Shown: in pieces, positions 53,274 through 63,144 of the stretch | Layout of the letters: each line of letters begins with the position of its first letter | Position numbering within the stretch: position 1 is the first letter of the stretch | Source of the DNA: Candidatus Thiodiazotropha sp. (ex Monitilora ramsayi) | Lineage (GTDB): Bacteria > Pseudomonadota > Gammaproteobacteria > Chromatiales > Chromatiaceae | Direction of reading: 5' to 3' | DNA length: 64,000 bases | Assembly: GCA_025655595.1 (NCBI GenBank) | Contig: JAHXIO010000010.1 | Location: 124,001-188,000 of the forward strand | The notes under the pieces: generated by a model | Told to the model about the DNA's origin: nothing | Databases searched by the model: none | Seen by the model: the letters and a program-made list of their open reading frames with translations, nothing else | Translations under genes and position numbers: made by a program

Positions 53274-55079
53274 CTAACGTCCCCGCAGAAAAAAGCGATC
53301 CAGCTCGTGCATGGAAAGCTGCACCCAGGTCGGACGTCCGTGATTACATTGATCGGCCCGTTCCGTTCGCTCCATCTCTCGCAGAAGGGCGCTCATCTCT
53401 TCCAGGGTCAACTGCCGATTAGCCCTGACAGAACCATGGCAGGCCATAGTCGCTAGCACCGCATCCATCTCTTCGTCCAGACGGCGACTCTCCCCATGTT
53501 CTGCAAGATCTGCCAGCAGATCACGCAGCAGCCTCTCCACATCGGCCCCCTGCAACAGCGCCGGGATACCCCGAATGGCCAGTGAATCGCGTCCCAGCCG
53601 GTCGATTTCCATGCCTATTCGGGCGAGGGTTTCCCTATTCGCCTCCGCAAGGTCCGCCTCACTGACACTCACAGCGACCGTTACCGGTACCAACAACGGC
53701 TGTTTGATGATGCCGCCCTGTCGATATGTCTGCTTGAATCGTTCATAGGTGATGCGCTCATGAGCTGCATGCATATCCACCAGCACGAGCCCCGAAACGC
53801 TCTGCGCCAGTATGTAGATCCCGTGGAGCTGAGCCAGTGGATAACCCAGTGGCGGAACCTCACTATCCCCGCCAGTTTCATCCTTGGAACTTCCAACTCT
53901 ATCCTCAGTGAAGGCCGGCCTTTGCGCTTCGAAACCGGCTTGATAGCCCGAGGGGCTCTCATTGATCCGCCAATTCAGAGGCTGTTGCCTTTTGGTGCTT
54001 TCCACCCCGGGATTTAGTTCAGGCTTTGCACGATCTCCCGGCATTCCACTTGTTTCAAGCACAGGATCAGGTGTCTGCGGACGAGTCTGCGAGAGTACGC
54101 GATGCAGTCCGCGAAAGAGAAAGTCGTGCACCGATCTGGCATCCCTAAAGCGCACCTCATGCTTGGTCGGATGGACATTGACATCGACTTTGCGTGGCTC
54201 CAGATCGAGAAACAGCAGATAGGCGGGATGGCGGCCGTGAAAGAGCACATCTTGATACGCCTGCCTGACCGCATGGGTCACCAGCTTGTCTCTGACCATA
54301 CGCCGGTTGACGTAGAAATACTGCATATCCGCCTGGGAACGAGAGAAGGTGGGTTTCGCAACCCAGCCGGAGATCGTCAGATCACCCGCCTGCTCTTCGA
54401 GATAGATCGCACTCTCAAGAAACACGCTACCGAGCAATTCTCCGATTCTTGACTCCCTCTCGGCCCGGTTGTCGCAGGGTGGCAGGGTCAGCACCGCTCT
54501 CCGATTGTGCACAAGCGTAAAACCCACATCGAACCGAACCAGGGCCAGGCGCTGGACAAGCGCCTGTATATGGCCGAATTCAGTCTTCTCCTTGCGCAGG
54601 AACTTGCGACGGGCCGGTGTATTATAGAAAAGGTCACGTACCTCAACGGTGGTGCCTTGTGGATGTGCAGCAGGTTTGCGCTCACTGCCAGCTTCATCCA
54701 CTTCACCCTCCACTTCGTAGGCGGAGTCGTGATCCTGATGACGGGAGACCAGCCGAAGTCTCGATACCGAACCGATACTCGGCAACGCCTCACCACGAAA
54801 TCCCATGCTGCTGATCGACTCGAGGTCTCCAAAGCAACTGACCTTGCTGGTGGCATGTCGGGAGAGCGCCAGCGACAGCTCCTGTTGCGCGATACCCACC
54901 CCATCGTCACGGACTTTGATCAGCTTCGTGCCTCCCTGCTCGATTTCGATTTCGATCCGCCGCGCACCAGCATCCAGGCTATTCTCCACAAGTTCCTTGA
55001 TGACGGACGCGGGCCGCTCAACCACCTCGCCGGCTGCGATCTGGTTGACCAGTTGATTGGGGAGTCTGCGGATCGGCAT
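53274..55079 (-). CDS. mutL: DNA mismatch repair protein MutL (endonuclease-type)
   Basis: Mismatch-repair ATPase; 601 residues. The N-terminal GHKL ATPase has [28 protein letters not shown] and [14 protein letters not shown] variable Pro/Arg linker spans about 330-400. The C-terminal dimerisation domain carries [12 protein letters not shown], which fits the endonuclease motif D(Q/M)HA-x2-E-x4-E, and the later ACHGSVRA and CNHGRPT blocks of nicking MutL. E. coli MutL lacks these. The protein is therefore probably a latent nickase, and MutH would not be required. Confidence 0.95.
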   Translation of the reverse strand: MPIRRLPNQLVNQIAAGEVVERPASVIKELVENSLDAGARRIEIEIEQGGTKLIKVRDDGVGIAQQELSLALSRHATSKVSCFGDLESISSMGFRGEALPSIGSVSRLRLVSRHQDHDSAYEVEGEVDEAGSERKPAAHPQGTTVEVRDLFYNTPARRKFLRKEKTEFGHIQALVQRLALVRFDVGFTLVHNRRAVLTLPPCDNRAERESRIGELLGSVFLESAIYLEEQAGDLTISGWVAKPTFSRSQADMQYFYVNRRMVRDKLVTHAVRQAYQDVLFHGRHPAYLLFLDLEPRKVDVNVHPTKHEVRFRDARSVHDFLFRGLHRVLSQTRPQTPDPVLETSGMPGDRAKPELNPGVESTKRQQPLNWRINESPSGYQAGFEAQRPAFTEDRVGSSKDETGGDSEVPPLGYPLAQLHGIYILAQSVSGLVLVDMHAAHERITYERFKQTYRQGGIIKQPLLVPVTVAVSVSEADLAEANRETLARIGMEIDRLGRDSLAIRGIPALLQGADVERLLRDLLADLAEHGESRRLDEEMDAVLATMACHGSVRANRQLTLEEMSALLREMERTERADQCNHGRPTWVQLSMHELDRFFLRGR

Positions 55080-55205
55080 TCAGATTAGCTTTGATAATGG
55101 GTCAACAATCCCGCCTACCCGGGGATTAAGTTGTTGGGACCTGTTGGATTGGGGGAGCCCATTGTGCCACTCCCTGGGCCTTCGGGCTATGTATGCGGGA
55201 GGATA

Positions 55206-56522
55206 TCAGCTACCCGGTATATGCAGTACCTGTCCGATCCTGATCGTGTCGCTTTTCAACTCGTTCGCGTTTCTCAGGTGTTTTACACTGACCCGATACT
55301 GCTTGGCGATGGCGATGAGCGTATCGCCGGAAGTAATGACGTGACTACGCGGCCGCTTGCGGGCCTGGTTCGCGGCCAGCCAGGTGCCTGGGGGCGGTTG
55401 AAACCTGAAATAGTTCACTATCCCTTTTTTCAGTGCCTTGGCGATCTTTTTCTGATGCGCGGGATCTCTCAATCTACGCTCTTCATCCGGATTGGAGATG
55501 AACGCGGTCTCCACCAGAATCGAGGGGATGTCCGGAGACTTGAGTACGACAAACCCCGCCTGCTGGACAGAACGTTTATGCGTTTTGCCCAAGGTCTTCA
55601 GCTGGCCCAACACGCGATCGGCCACCTCTGAGCTGGCCTGCAGTGTACCGATCTGGGAGAGATCCAGAAGTACGGAGACAAGTGTGTCCCCCTTTCCATC
55701 AAAGGAGACACCGCCTACCAGGTCAGCGCTGTTCTCCCGCTCGGCCAGCCATCGGGCAGCCTCACTCGAGGCCCCTTTGCGGGAGAGAGTATAGACCGAT
55801 GACCCGCGGACTCTCGAGTCCTTGAAGGCATCCGCATGGATAGAGACGAACAGATCAGCCTGATGCTCTCTTGCCTTATCCATCCGTTTTCTCAGGCCGA
55901 GATAGTAGTCGCCATCCCTGATCAGGACCGCTCGCATACCTTTCTGCTGGTCGATCATCTTGACAAGCTTTCTTCCAATCGCCAACACGACATCCTTTTC
56001 GAAAGTCCCTCTGCGGCCACGAGCCCCTGAATCCTCTCCGCCGTGTCCGGGATCGATAGCGATAACCACATCCCGCTGACCCACAGCCTTAGCGGTTTTC
56101 ACCGGTGTTGTGCGCTTTTTGCCTGTGGACTTGTGATCGTAGAGATCGACCACTAGGCGATGGCCATATTCGCGGTTGGGTTTGAGCAGGAAACTCTTCG
56201 GCCGGACAGGACTGGACAGATCGAAAACGACCCTCACATCCTGCTTGTTACGAGCAGCGGTACGCATACCCTTGATGATCTTATTCTCTTTCGTGGGATC
56301 GGGCAGATGCTTGGTCAGTGAGGTGTTCTGTAGATCGAGTACCAAGCGGTGCGGATCTTTGAGGGTAAAGATCTTATGCCCGATCATGGCGTCTGCATCG
56401 AACACAAGACGCACATGATCCGGTGCGGACCAGACGCGTAAGCTTTTGATTTCAGACTGTTTGGCCGCTGATGGCAGGCTGTAGCACAGCGCCAGGACCA
56501 GCAATATGACAAGCTTCCTCAT
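55206..56522 (-). CDS. N-acetylmuramoyl-L-alanine amidase (AmiB/AmiC-like) with LysM
   Basis: Periplasmic peptidoglycan amidase that splits daughter cells; 438 residues. Order: signal peptide (1-20), AMIN domain (about 24-130: IKSLRVWSAPDHVRLVFDAD), zinc-dependent Amidase_3 domain (about 150-370: AIDPGHGGEDSGARG, SIHADAF, VETAFISNPDEE) and a C-terminal LysM motif (HVITSGDTLIAIAKQYRVS). Domain order matches AmiB, as does the position between tsaE and mutL. The LysM gives septal peptidoglycan binding. Confidence 0.94.
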   Translation of the reverse strand: MRKLVILLVLALCYSLPSAAKQSEIKSLRVWSAPDHVRLVFDADAMIGHKIFTLKDPHRLVLDLQNTSLTKHLPDPTKENKIIKGMRTAARNKQDVRVVFDLSSPVRPKSFLLKPNREYGHRLVVDLYDHKSTGKKRTTPVKTAKAVGQRDVVIAIDPGHGGEDSGARGRRGTFEKDVVLAIGRKLVKMIDQQKGMRAVLIRDGDYYLGLRKRMDKAREHQADLFVSIHADAFKDSRVRGSSVYTLSRKGASSEAARWLAERENSADLVGGVSFDGKGDTLVSVLLDLSQIGTLQASSEVADRVLGQLKTLGKTHKRSVQQAGFVVLKSPDIPSILVETAFISNPDEERRLRDPAHQKKIAKALKKGIVNYFRFQPPPGTWLAANQARKRPRSHVITSGDTLIAIAKQYRVSVKHLRNANELKSDTIRIGQVLHIPGS

Positions 56523-56623
56523 TTCCCCTGACCCAATGGTTGGACGTCACCCCAAAAAATAGCATGACAGAAATATTTTTCCAAGGTTTTCTGAATGATA
56601 GCTATATTTTCTGTAAATTATCC

Positions 56624-57094
56624 TTAATCATTCCGCCAAACCTTTTGTAAGTTATTGATAATTTGAATCCCTTTATCACTTTGTGCCGTCAAGCTTAGCT
56701 GACGGCGATCCCCCCGATAAGATATCTCGATGAGACAATCCGGGAGCGGCAGTACGCCCCTGCCCAGCGCAGGCCACTCCACCAGAAACACGCTGTCCTC
56801 CCGTATCAGATCTTCAATACCGAGAAAACTCAGCTCCTCCGGATCAGACAATCGATAGAGATCGAAGTGATAACAGGAGAGTGCGGCAAAGTCGTAAGGT
56901 TCCAACAATGTATAGGTCGGGCTCTTCACCCTCCCCTCATATCCCAAACCGCGCAGGATCCCCCTCGCCAGAGTCGTCTTTCCCGTACCGAGATCACCTT
57001 CCAGGTAGAGAATGCATGGCGGATTTAGGACTTTGGCGATTTCACGACCGAACGCCTCTTGCTGCGCCTCGCCGATCAGCTCAAATTCAAGCAC
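56624..57094 (-). CDS. tsaE: tRNA threonylcarbamoyladenosine biosynthesis ATPase TsaE
   Basis: P-loop ATPase required with TsaB and TsaD for t6A37 tRNA modification; 156 residues. The Walker A is GDLGTGKTTLARG, with SPTYTLLEPY, YHFDLYRLSDPEEL and FLVEWPALG following as in the family. The GTG start at 57094 has AGAGG 6 bases upstream and overlaps the nnr stop by 8 bases. Longer in-frame starts were rejected because they add no family similarity and run far into nnr. Confidence 0.93.
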   Translation of the reverse strand: MLEFELIGEAQQEAFGREIAKVLNPPCILYLEGDLGTGKTTLARGILRGLGYEGRVKSPTYTLLEPYDFAALSCYHFDLYRLSDPEELSFLGIEDLIREDSVFLVEWPALGRGVLPLPDCLIEISYRGDRRQLSLTAQSDKGIQIINNLQKVWRND

Positions 57095-58598
57095 CGAGCC
57101 TCTCCGGGTTAAGCAGGGACCTGAGTTCCGGCAACAGATCACCCGCCAACATACCGACCTCACCCGCGCGGGCTGCCCTGTCACCTGCGGCCGCATGCAG
57201 ACAGACTCCCAGTTCCGCAGCCTCCCGCTCCGTGTAATCCTGTGCTATCAATGCTCCCGCTATTCCTGCCAATAGATCTCCTGTACCGCCGGTTGCCATG
57301 CCCGGGTTACCCTCACTGCAGAGTGCAGGTGGATGGTCTGTACCGGTACCGATCAGCGTGCCGGCTCCCTTGAGCACCACGTCGCCACCATAGCGTCTCT
57401 GTAGCGCATCAAGGGCGGAGAAACGGTCCGCCTGCACCTCTGCGGTGGTGATTCCCAGCAATCGAGCCGCCTCACCGGGATGGGGTGTCAAAATCCGGCT
57501 ATCCCGGCGCATGGGATGTTTCGCCAACCAGTTCAGTCCGTCTGCATCCACCACCATCGGCAGACCACTGCCGGTTGCTGCGAGATAGATTCTTTCAGCC
57601 CATTCGGATCTACCCAGCCCCGGACCGAGAACGATAGCATTGGCTTGTTGAATCAGCGGGGCCAGGTCTTCCATATCATCCACACCCCGACACATCAGCT
57701 CGGGACGACCGATATTCAATGTGGCCACATGATCCCTGTGGGTCGCCATCGTCACCAACCCTGCTCCGGTCCGTGCTGCCGCCTCCGCCGCCAGGCGAAT
57801 CGCTCCCGGATAACCTGGACCGCCGCCGATCACCAGCAGATGCCCAAAATCCCCCTTATGGGCAGTGCGCTGTCTTGGCAGAAGCTGGTGGGAGACTTTC
57901 CGCCAATCGATTCGCCTCGTGGAGAGCAGTTGGCGCGAATAGATTCTCGCCGGCAGATCCAGGGCATCGAAGACGATCTCACCACAACAGTCGGGGCCCT
58001 GTCCCGTAAACATACCCTGTTTAAGGCCGATGAAACTGATAGTCGCCGACGCCTCAATAGCAGTACCCATAATCCGGCCGGTATCAGAGTTGAGACCCGA
58101 TGGGATATCGAGGGAATAGACTGGAGCCTGGTGCCGATTGAGATCATCGATTGCCGTCGCCCAGGCATCCGTCACTTCGCGTTCCAGCCCGGTACCCAGT
58201 AAGGCGTCGACAATCAGGTCCGGCTTACCGGGAACACTATTATACGACTCGATCTCCTGGCCCATCTCCAACCAGGCATCGGCGTTCATTCGTGCATCGC
58301 CTTTCAATTTTACCGGATTGCCCATCATGCAGACACGTACCCGTAAACCCGCTTGCTTGGCCATTCGTGCGACAACGAATCCATCACCACCATTGTTGCC
58401 GACACCGCAAACCACGACAATTTCGTTCAACTCCGACCAACGTTCCTGCATCCATTGGAAGGCACGAGAGCCTGCCCTTTCCATCAACTCCTTACCAGGA
58501 ATGGCAAACTCTTCGATGGCAATTCTGTCGAACTCTCTTACCTGTGCAGCCGTGTAGAGCGCGTAGGGCAGTTCATCGGTCATCGGTAAAACCCGCAT
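57087..58598 (-). CDS. nnr: Bifunctional NAD(P)HX epimerase/dehydratase
   Basis: Repairs hydrated NADH/NADPH. The N-terminal YjeF_N epimerase (about 1-215: VVCGVGNNGGDGFVVARMA) is fused to a C-terminal ADP-dependent dehydratase (about 225-500: LVIGGGPGYPGAIRLAAEAA, LTPHPGEAARLLG, GNPGMATGGTGDLLAGIAG). 503 residues, as in E. coli Nnr (YjeF). The ATG at 58598 with AGGA 9 bases upstream is preferred over ATG 58583. It is divergent from queG, with 117 bases between the starts. Confidence 0.94.
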   Translation of the reverse strand: MRVLPMTDELPYALYTAAQVREFDRIAIEEFAIPGKELMERAGSRAFQWMQERWSELNEIVVVCGVGNNGGDGFVVARMAKQAGLRVRVCMMGNPVKLKGDARMNADAWLEMGQEIESYNSVPGKPDLIVDALLGTGLEREVTDAWATAIDDLNRHQAPVYSLDIPSGLNSDTGRIMGTAIEASATISFIGLKQGMFTGQGPDCCGEIVFDALDLPARIYSRQLLSTRRIDWRKVSHQLLPRQRTAHKGDFGHLLVIGGGPGYPGAIRLAAEAAARTGAGLVTMATHRDHVATLNIGRPELMCRGVDDMEDLAPLIQQANAIVLGPGLGRSEWAERIYLAATGSGLPMVVDADGLNWLAKHPMRRDSRILTPHPGEAARLLGITTAEVQADRFSALDALQRRYGGDVVLKGAGTLIGTGTDHPPALCSEGNPGMATGGTGDLLAGIAGALIAQDYTEREAAELGVCLHAAAGDRAARAGEVGMLAGDLLPELRSLLNPERLGA

Positions 58599-58715
58599 CG
58601 ATCTGATTCCTAGGGCCTGTTAACACTGATCAAGGGTGACTAAAGATACCGCGAAGCTCATACCTGTACCACCAGACTGTGTGAGATTAGCCGTCGCCTC
58701 GGCTATAGTGCGGCA

Positions 58716-59798
58716 ATGACAAGCTTACCGGAAGATATCGACTGGCATGCACTGACGCTCAAGATAAAGCAATGGGGCGCAGAGCTCGGACTCGACGGTA
58801 TCGGTATCGCCGAAACGGATATCCCACAAGCCGAGACACGCCTCAATCGTTGGCTGGATGACGGATTCCACGGTGATATGGCATACATGGCCGAGCATGG
58901 CAGCAAGAGGAGCCGGCCTGATGAACTTCTGCCCGGGACGCAACGGATCATTTCTGTCCGTCTCAACTATCTACCGGAAAACCAGCAGGCTTCCGAGGAA
59001 ACGCTGGAAGATCCACAAATAGCCTTCATCTCCCGCTATACCCTTGGCCGGGATTACCACAAGGTATTGAGAAAACGGCTTCAGCGTCTGATCGATAGAA
59101 TCCAACGTGAAGTCGACGACGGCAATTTCCGAGCTTACGTAGATTCTGCCCCGGTATTGGAGAAACCATTGGCACAGAAAGCAGGGCTTGGCTGGATCGG
59201 TAAACACACCAATCTCATCAATAAAAAAGCCGGCTCCTGGTTTTTCCTGGGTGAGATCTACACCAATCTGCCTTTAGTTGCCGATGATCCAGCAGTGGAT
59301 CACTGCGGTACCTGCCAGGCCTGTATCGAGATATGCCCCACACGGGCAATCATCGCCCCATATCAACTCGATGCGAGGCGCTGCATCTCCTATCTGACCA
59401 TCGAGCTCAAAGGCTCGATTCCCGAGGCCTTCCGCACATCACTGGGCAATCGTATCCTCGGCTGTGATGACTGCCAGCAGGTCTGCCCTTGGAACCGGTT
59501 TGCTCAACTGACTGGCGAAGATGACTTCCTCGCCAGGCATGACCTCGACAACTCAACGCTCATTGCGCTATTTCGTTGGAGTGAGGCGGAATTCCTGGAT
59601 CGCACGGCTGGCTCGGCAATTCGCCGTTTGGGTCATGAGCGATGGTTGCGAAATATTGCTGTTGCATTGGGTAATGCACCTTATTCCAACGAAATAAAAG
59701 AGGCCCTCGAGCGTCAACAAAACAACCCGTCCGCGCTGGTGCGGGAGCATGTGGGTTGGGCACTGGCACAGTTGAAGTCCCGGCATTCGGAACAATGA
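58716..59798 (+). CDS. queG: Epoxyqueuosine reductase QueG
   Basis: Cobalamin- and iron-sulfur-dependent last step of queuosine synthesis; 360 residues. Two [4Fe-4S] motifs are visible: CGTCQACIEICPTRAI and CDDCQQVCPWNRF. The N-terminal cobalamin-binding part includes GIAETDIPQAETRL and DSAPVLEKPLAQKAGLGWIG, and a HEAT-like C-terminus ends the protein. It requires cobalamin, though no cobalamin synthesis or uptake gene is seen here. Its stop TGA abuts the stop of the VanZ gene on the other strand, forming TGATCA. Confidence 0.95.
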   Translation: MTSLPEDIDWHALTLKIKQWGAELGLDGIGIAETDIPQAETRLNRWLDDGFHGDMAYMAEHGSKRSRPDELLPGTQRIISVRLNYLPENQQASEETLEDPQIAFISRYTLGRDYHKVLRKRLQRLIDRIQREVDDGNFRAYVDSAPVLEKPLAQKAGLGWIGKHTNLINKKAGSWFFLGEIYTNLPLVADDPAVDHCGTCQACIEICPTRAIIAPYQLDARRCISYLTIELKGSIPEAFRTSLGNRILGCDDCQQVCPWNRFAQLTGEDDFLARHDLDNSTLIALFRWSEAEFLDRTAGSAIRRLGHERWLRNIAVALGNAPYSNEIKEALERQQNNPSALVREHVGWALAQLKSRHSEQ

Positions 59799-60911
59799 TC
59801 AGGCGGAAATTCGGCCTCGATATAACCACCTCAGCGCAACAACCGAAAGCCAACCCAGCGCGATGCCAAGCGTGTCCACCACCAAATCACTCAATCTTGG
59901 CGTTCTGTCCGGCACGAAAAACTGCAGAAGCTCGGTGGACAGCGCCAATAGTAGAAGTCCCAAAAAAACACGGAGAGCATCCCCCCCTTTTCCACTGAAG
60001 AGAATTGTCCCCAGTAACATGAACCCAAGCAGATGCGAGACTTTTGACAGATCCCAAACCTCTGGCCAAAGACGCCAGGCACTGCCATCGCGCAGCAGAC
60101 CCACCGGCGCCGACTCAAACCCGGCGAAAGACAAAAAGGTGAGAAACTGCCTCTCTATCAGCAAACGTATCTCATTGGGCATCACTATTCCGGCTATCAC
60201 CAGTGGCAATACAAGCAATAGATAGCGTCCCTGGGTACGCTCCCGATAATAGCGAAAGGCTCTCTGTCCCATCCAGAGCCCAAGCACAACCCAGCCGATC
60301 AACAACAGCCCCCTGCCCCACTCAAAGGCTTTAACTTTCACGCCTCTCTGTAGTGAAAGATGCCGTACCTGAAAGAGACCTGGCGACGAATAGAGAGAGA
60401 TTTCGACACAACGGATGTCAGCCGTTTCGGGTCGGTTAAACGGTTTCCGGGCAAAACGCCAATCCCGATCGCCATCCATACTGAGTAGACGCGTTTTCGT
60501 CCGATAGATACCTTCGCCCCGGGTGTCGTATCCCACCAGGTCGATTCGGGCTTCATGCCAGGACGCATCCCCTCTTATTACGGAGCGGCTCATCGACTCG
60601 GCTGAGAGGATCAGCCTATCGGGAAAATCCTGGGCAGGACGGCACTGCGAGAGCGTGGTGGAAAGCACCTCAGCACCGTGGTCGATGCTCAGCACACCCT
60701 CCTCTATACGAACGGAAGCGGCTGCACCATCGAGCTCCCAAGCCATAAGCCCCTGGGAAAAATCCCGGTTATCCAGCAATTCGGTACCATCGGTCCGGAA
60801 GGGATCAACCAGGGAAAAAAAGATCAGATTGACCGTGCAGAACCCGAGCACGAACCAGTGATACCATAATCGATGCTGACGGAGCCTGTCCGTAGCTGTC
60901 AGTCGCCCCAT
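59799..60911 (-). CDS. VanZ-domain membrane protein with N-terminal extracytoplasmic domain
   Basis: Membrane protein of 370 residues. The N-terminal helix (about 20-38) is followed by an exported domain of about 160 residues with beta-sandwich (carbohydrate-binding-like) character: ELLDNRDFSQGLMAWELDG resembles the start of CBM-type modules. After about 205 come four to five helices forming a VanZ-like domain (HLLGFMLLGTILF; STELLQFFVPDRTPRLSDLVVDT in its two parts). The ATG at 60911 has GAGG about 9 bases upstream and lies 11 bases after the orn stop. Function unknown. Confidence 0.8.
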   Translation of the reverse strand: MGRLTATDRLRQHRLWYHWFVLGFCTVNLIFFSLVDPFRTDGTELLDNRDFSQGLMAWELDGAAASVRIEEGVLSIDHGAEVLSTTLSQCRPAQDFPDRLILSAESMSRSVIRGDASWHEARIDLVGYDTRGEGIYRTKTRLLSMDGDRDWRFARKPFNRPETADIRCVEISLYSSPGLFQVRHLSLQRGVKVKAFEWGRGLLLIGWVVLGLWMGQRAFRYYRERTQGRYLLLVLPLVIAGIVMPNEIRLLIERQFLTFLSFAGFESAPVGLLRDGSAWRLWPEVWDLSKVSHLLGFMLLGTILFSGKGGDALRVFLGLLLLALSTELLQFFVPDRTPRLSDLVVDTLGIALGWLSVVALRWLYRGRISA

Positions 60912-60922
60912 CCGAATCCGCC

Positions 60923-61471
60923 TCAAGGAAGACGGAGAAAGTGGTCCCGATAGTATCTCAGCTCTGCAATGGAGTCGCGGATATCATCCATGGCCAAGTG
61001 CTTGCCCGCCTTGCTGAAACCCTCGCCCAAGGAGGGCGACCAGCGGCTCACCAGCTCTTTCAGCGTACTGACGTCCAGATTTCGATAGTGAAAATAGGCC
61101 TCGAGCTGCGGCATGGTTCTAGCCAGAAAACGCCTATCCTGGCAGATGCTGTTGCCGCACATGGGCGAGGCCCCTTCCGGTACATATTCGCGCAGAAACG
61201 CCAGGGTCTCCGTCTCGGCCTTTGTCTCGTTATAATCACTGGCCCTGACTCTCTCGATCAGACCCGATTCACCATGTTGCCGCTGATTCCACTCATCCAT
61301 CCCGTCGAGCATCTGTTGAGACTGATGCACTGCAATCACCGGACCTTCAGCCAGGATATTCAAATTGACATCGGTAACGATGGTTGCAATCTCAATGATC
61401 TCATCACGCTGCGTATCCAACCCGGTCATTTCAAGGTCGATCCAGATCAAGTTGGAAGCATCAACTGGCAT
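60923..61471 (-). CDS. orn: Oligoribonuclease Orn
   Basis: 3'-5' exoribonuclease that degrades very short RNAs, including pGpG from cyclic-di-GMP breakdown; 182 residues (E. coli 181). DEDDh catalytic residues are visible: Asp and Glu in [12 protein letters not shown], Asp in [12 protein letters not shown], and His/Asp in [15 protein letters not shown] 61471 has AAGGA 9 bases upstream; an in-frame TTG at 61489 was not used. Its role in clearing pGpG connects to the PilZ-type cyclic-di-GMP receptor elsewhere in the window. Confidence 0.96.
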   Translation of the reverse strand: MPVDASNLIWIDLEMTGLDTQRDEIIEIATIVTDVNLNILAEGPVIAVHQSQQMLDGMDEWNQRQHGESGLIERVRASDYNETKAETETLAFLREYVPEGASPMCGNSICQDRRFLARTMPQLEAYFHYRNLDVSTLKELVSRWSPSLGEGFSKAGKHLAMDDIRDSIAELRYYRDHFLRLP

Positions 61472-61588
61472 TTTCAATATCCTTAGCAAGTGTAGTGTTG
61501 GCTCAGCGGACAGATTCTAGCAGGAAGGAGAAGCAGACTGTATTCTTGTTGTCTAACCCTTAACCGATATTGGAAACTGACTGAAGAT

Positions 61589-62851
61589 ATGCCGCTGTTC
61601 ACGCAAATTTTTCTGGCCGCCCTTGCCATCGGCTCCCTATTGCAGCTCTGGCTGCTCAATCGTCATCTCGCTTTCGTTACAGGTCACCGACAGAACGTGC
61701 CGACAGCCTTCGAAGGAAAAGTGGATCTTGAAGCCCACCAGAAGGCAGCTGATTACACTCAGGCCAAGGGCCGCCTTGCACGCATTGATATCATTATTGG
61801 CGCACTCTTACTTTTGATCTGGACCCTGGGTGGCGGGCTTGGCTATCTCGACGGCTATTGGAGGGGATTTGCCTGGGATACACTGACTACGGGTATATTC
61901 CTCTTCATCTCGTTTTTTTTCATCAATAGCCTGCTGGGACTGCCCATGAGTATTGTGCAGACCTTTCATATCGAATCCGCTTTCGGCTTCAATCGCACCA
62001 CCCCACTCCAGTTCATCAAAGACAGGCTGTTGGGCGGCATACTGGGTCTTGTTCTCGGTGTCCCATTGCTGTGGGTAATCCTCTGGTTGATGGCTCGGGC
62101 CGGAGATGCCTGGTGGCTTGCTGCCTGGGTAGTCTGGATGATCTTCACACTCACTGTCACCTGGGCCTATCCACGTCTCATCGCCCCTCTCTTCAATCGT
62201 TTTACCCCCCTGGACGATGGCGAGATGCGTCAACGTATACAAGCGCTGCTGGAACGTTGCGGCTTTAAGAGTGACGGCATATTCGTGATGGACGGTTCCA
62301 AACGGTCCAGCCATGGCAACGCCTACTTCACCGGCTTCGGAAAAAACAAACGCATCGTATTTTTCGACACCCTGATCAAGACACTCTCTGTGAATGAGAT
62401 GGAGGCGGTTCTGGCACATGAGCTGGGACATTTCAGTCATAGACATATACTCAAACAGATGGCGCTCATGTCTGTGCTCTCACTGGCGGGACTCGCACTG
62501 CTGGGTTGGCTCTCTGAACAGGCATGGTTCTATAGCAGCCTGGGTATCTCTCAACCATCTGATGCCATGGCCCTGTTGCTGTTTATGCTGATTCTGCCCG
62601 TGTTTACTTTTTTCATCTCCCCATTGGGCAGCTTCCTCTCCCGCCGATTTGAGTTTCAGGCCGATGATTATGCAGTGACGCATACTGGCGGGGAGTTTCT
62701 CACCCAGGCACTGGTCAAACTCTATCGAGACAATGCAAGCACATTGACGCCGGATCCCCTCTACTCGCTGTTTCACGACAGTCATCCGCCAGCTTCTGTT
62801 CGTATTGCCCATATCAACCAACAAGCAGCGGCTAAAGGAGCAACTGTATGA
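61589..62851 (+). CDS. M48 (Ste24-like) membrane zinc metallopeptidase
   Basis: Membrane-embedded protease of 420 residues related to CAAX prenyl protease 1. It has about seven hydrophobic helices. The zinc motif HExxH is in [15 protein letters not shown], with the third ligand region [10 protein letters not shown]. The family segment [21 protein letters not shown], broken here into its two parts, precedes it. Bacterial substrates of this group are not defined, but membrane-protein quality control is likely. Divergent from orn, and its stop overlaps the cytochrome start by 4 bases (ATGA). Confidence 0.93.
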   Translation: MPLFTQIFLAALAIGSLLQLWLLNRHLAFVTGHRQNVPTAFEGKVDLEAHQKAADYTQAKGRLARIDIIIGALLLLIWTLGGGLGYLDGYWRGFAWDTLTTGIFLFISFFFINSLLGLPMSIVQTFHIESAFGFNRTTPLQFIKDRLLGGILGLVLGVPLLWVILWLMARAGDAWWLAAWVVWMIFTLTVTWAYPRLIAPLFNRFTPLDDGEMRQRIQALLERCGFKSDGIFVMDGSKRSSHGNAYFTGFGKNKRIVFFDTLIKTLSVNEMEAVLAHELGHFSHRHILKQMALMSVLSLAGLALLGWLSEQAWFYSSLGISQPSDAMALLLFMLILPVFTFFISPLGSFLSRRFEFQADDYAVTHTGGEFLTQALVKLYRDNASTLTPDPLYSLFHDSHPPASVRIAHINQQAAAKGATV

Positions 62852-63126
62852 AAATGACGATTCTCACTGCCAGCCTCATCTCACTGTTCGCCGGCGCCAA
62901 CACTATGGCGGCCGATGTACAGCGAGGACATGAACTGGTCTCCACCCACTGTGTGAATTGCCATGGCAGCGAGGTCTACACCAGGCCCGACCGGCGGGTA
63001 ACCTCCCTGCCCGGCCTCTACAAGCAAGTCAGGTTCTGTGAGCAAAACCTTGGACTCACCTGGTTTGACGAAGATATCGATAATACGGCAACCTATCTCA
63101 ATCAGGAGTATTACAAATTCGAATAA
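62848..63126 (+). CDS. Small periplasmic c-type cytochrome without a distal Met
   Basis: Protein of 92 residues with a signal peptide (1-22, MAA-DV) and one haem-binding motif CVNCH (Cys 35, Cys 38, His 39). No Met occurs after the haem motif, so the usual sixth ligand of class I cytochromes is missing. A conserved-looking Cys 64 lies in [17 protein letters not shown]. The ATG at 62848 overlaps the protease stop and has a strong AAAGGAG site. rsgA follows 18 bases downstream. Its partner and role are unknown; electron transfer or gas/sulfide binding are possible. Confidence 0.85.
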   Translation: MKMTILTASLISLFAGANTMAADVQRGHELVSTHCVNCHGSEVYTRPDRRVTSLPGLYKQVRFCEQNLGLTWFDEDIDNTATYLNQEYYKFE

Positions 63127-63144
63127 AACCCCTCAGGGCGCTTT

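Noticed and set aside
57480-58202. 240-codon plus-strand frame inside nnr
   Set aside because: Nnr domains are complete on the minus strand. The antisense product is rich in His/Arg/Pro with no domain.
61808-62446. Long reading frame (212 codons) on the minus strand inside the M48 protease gene
   Set aside because: The plus strand encodes a complete HExxH metalloprotease with its own ribosome site. The antisense product is low-complexity and has no recognisable domain.
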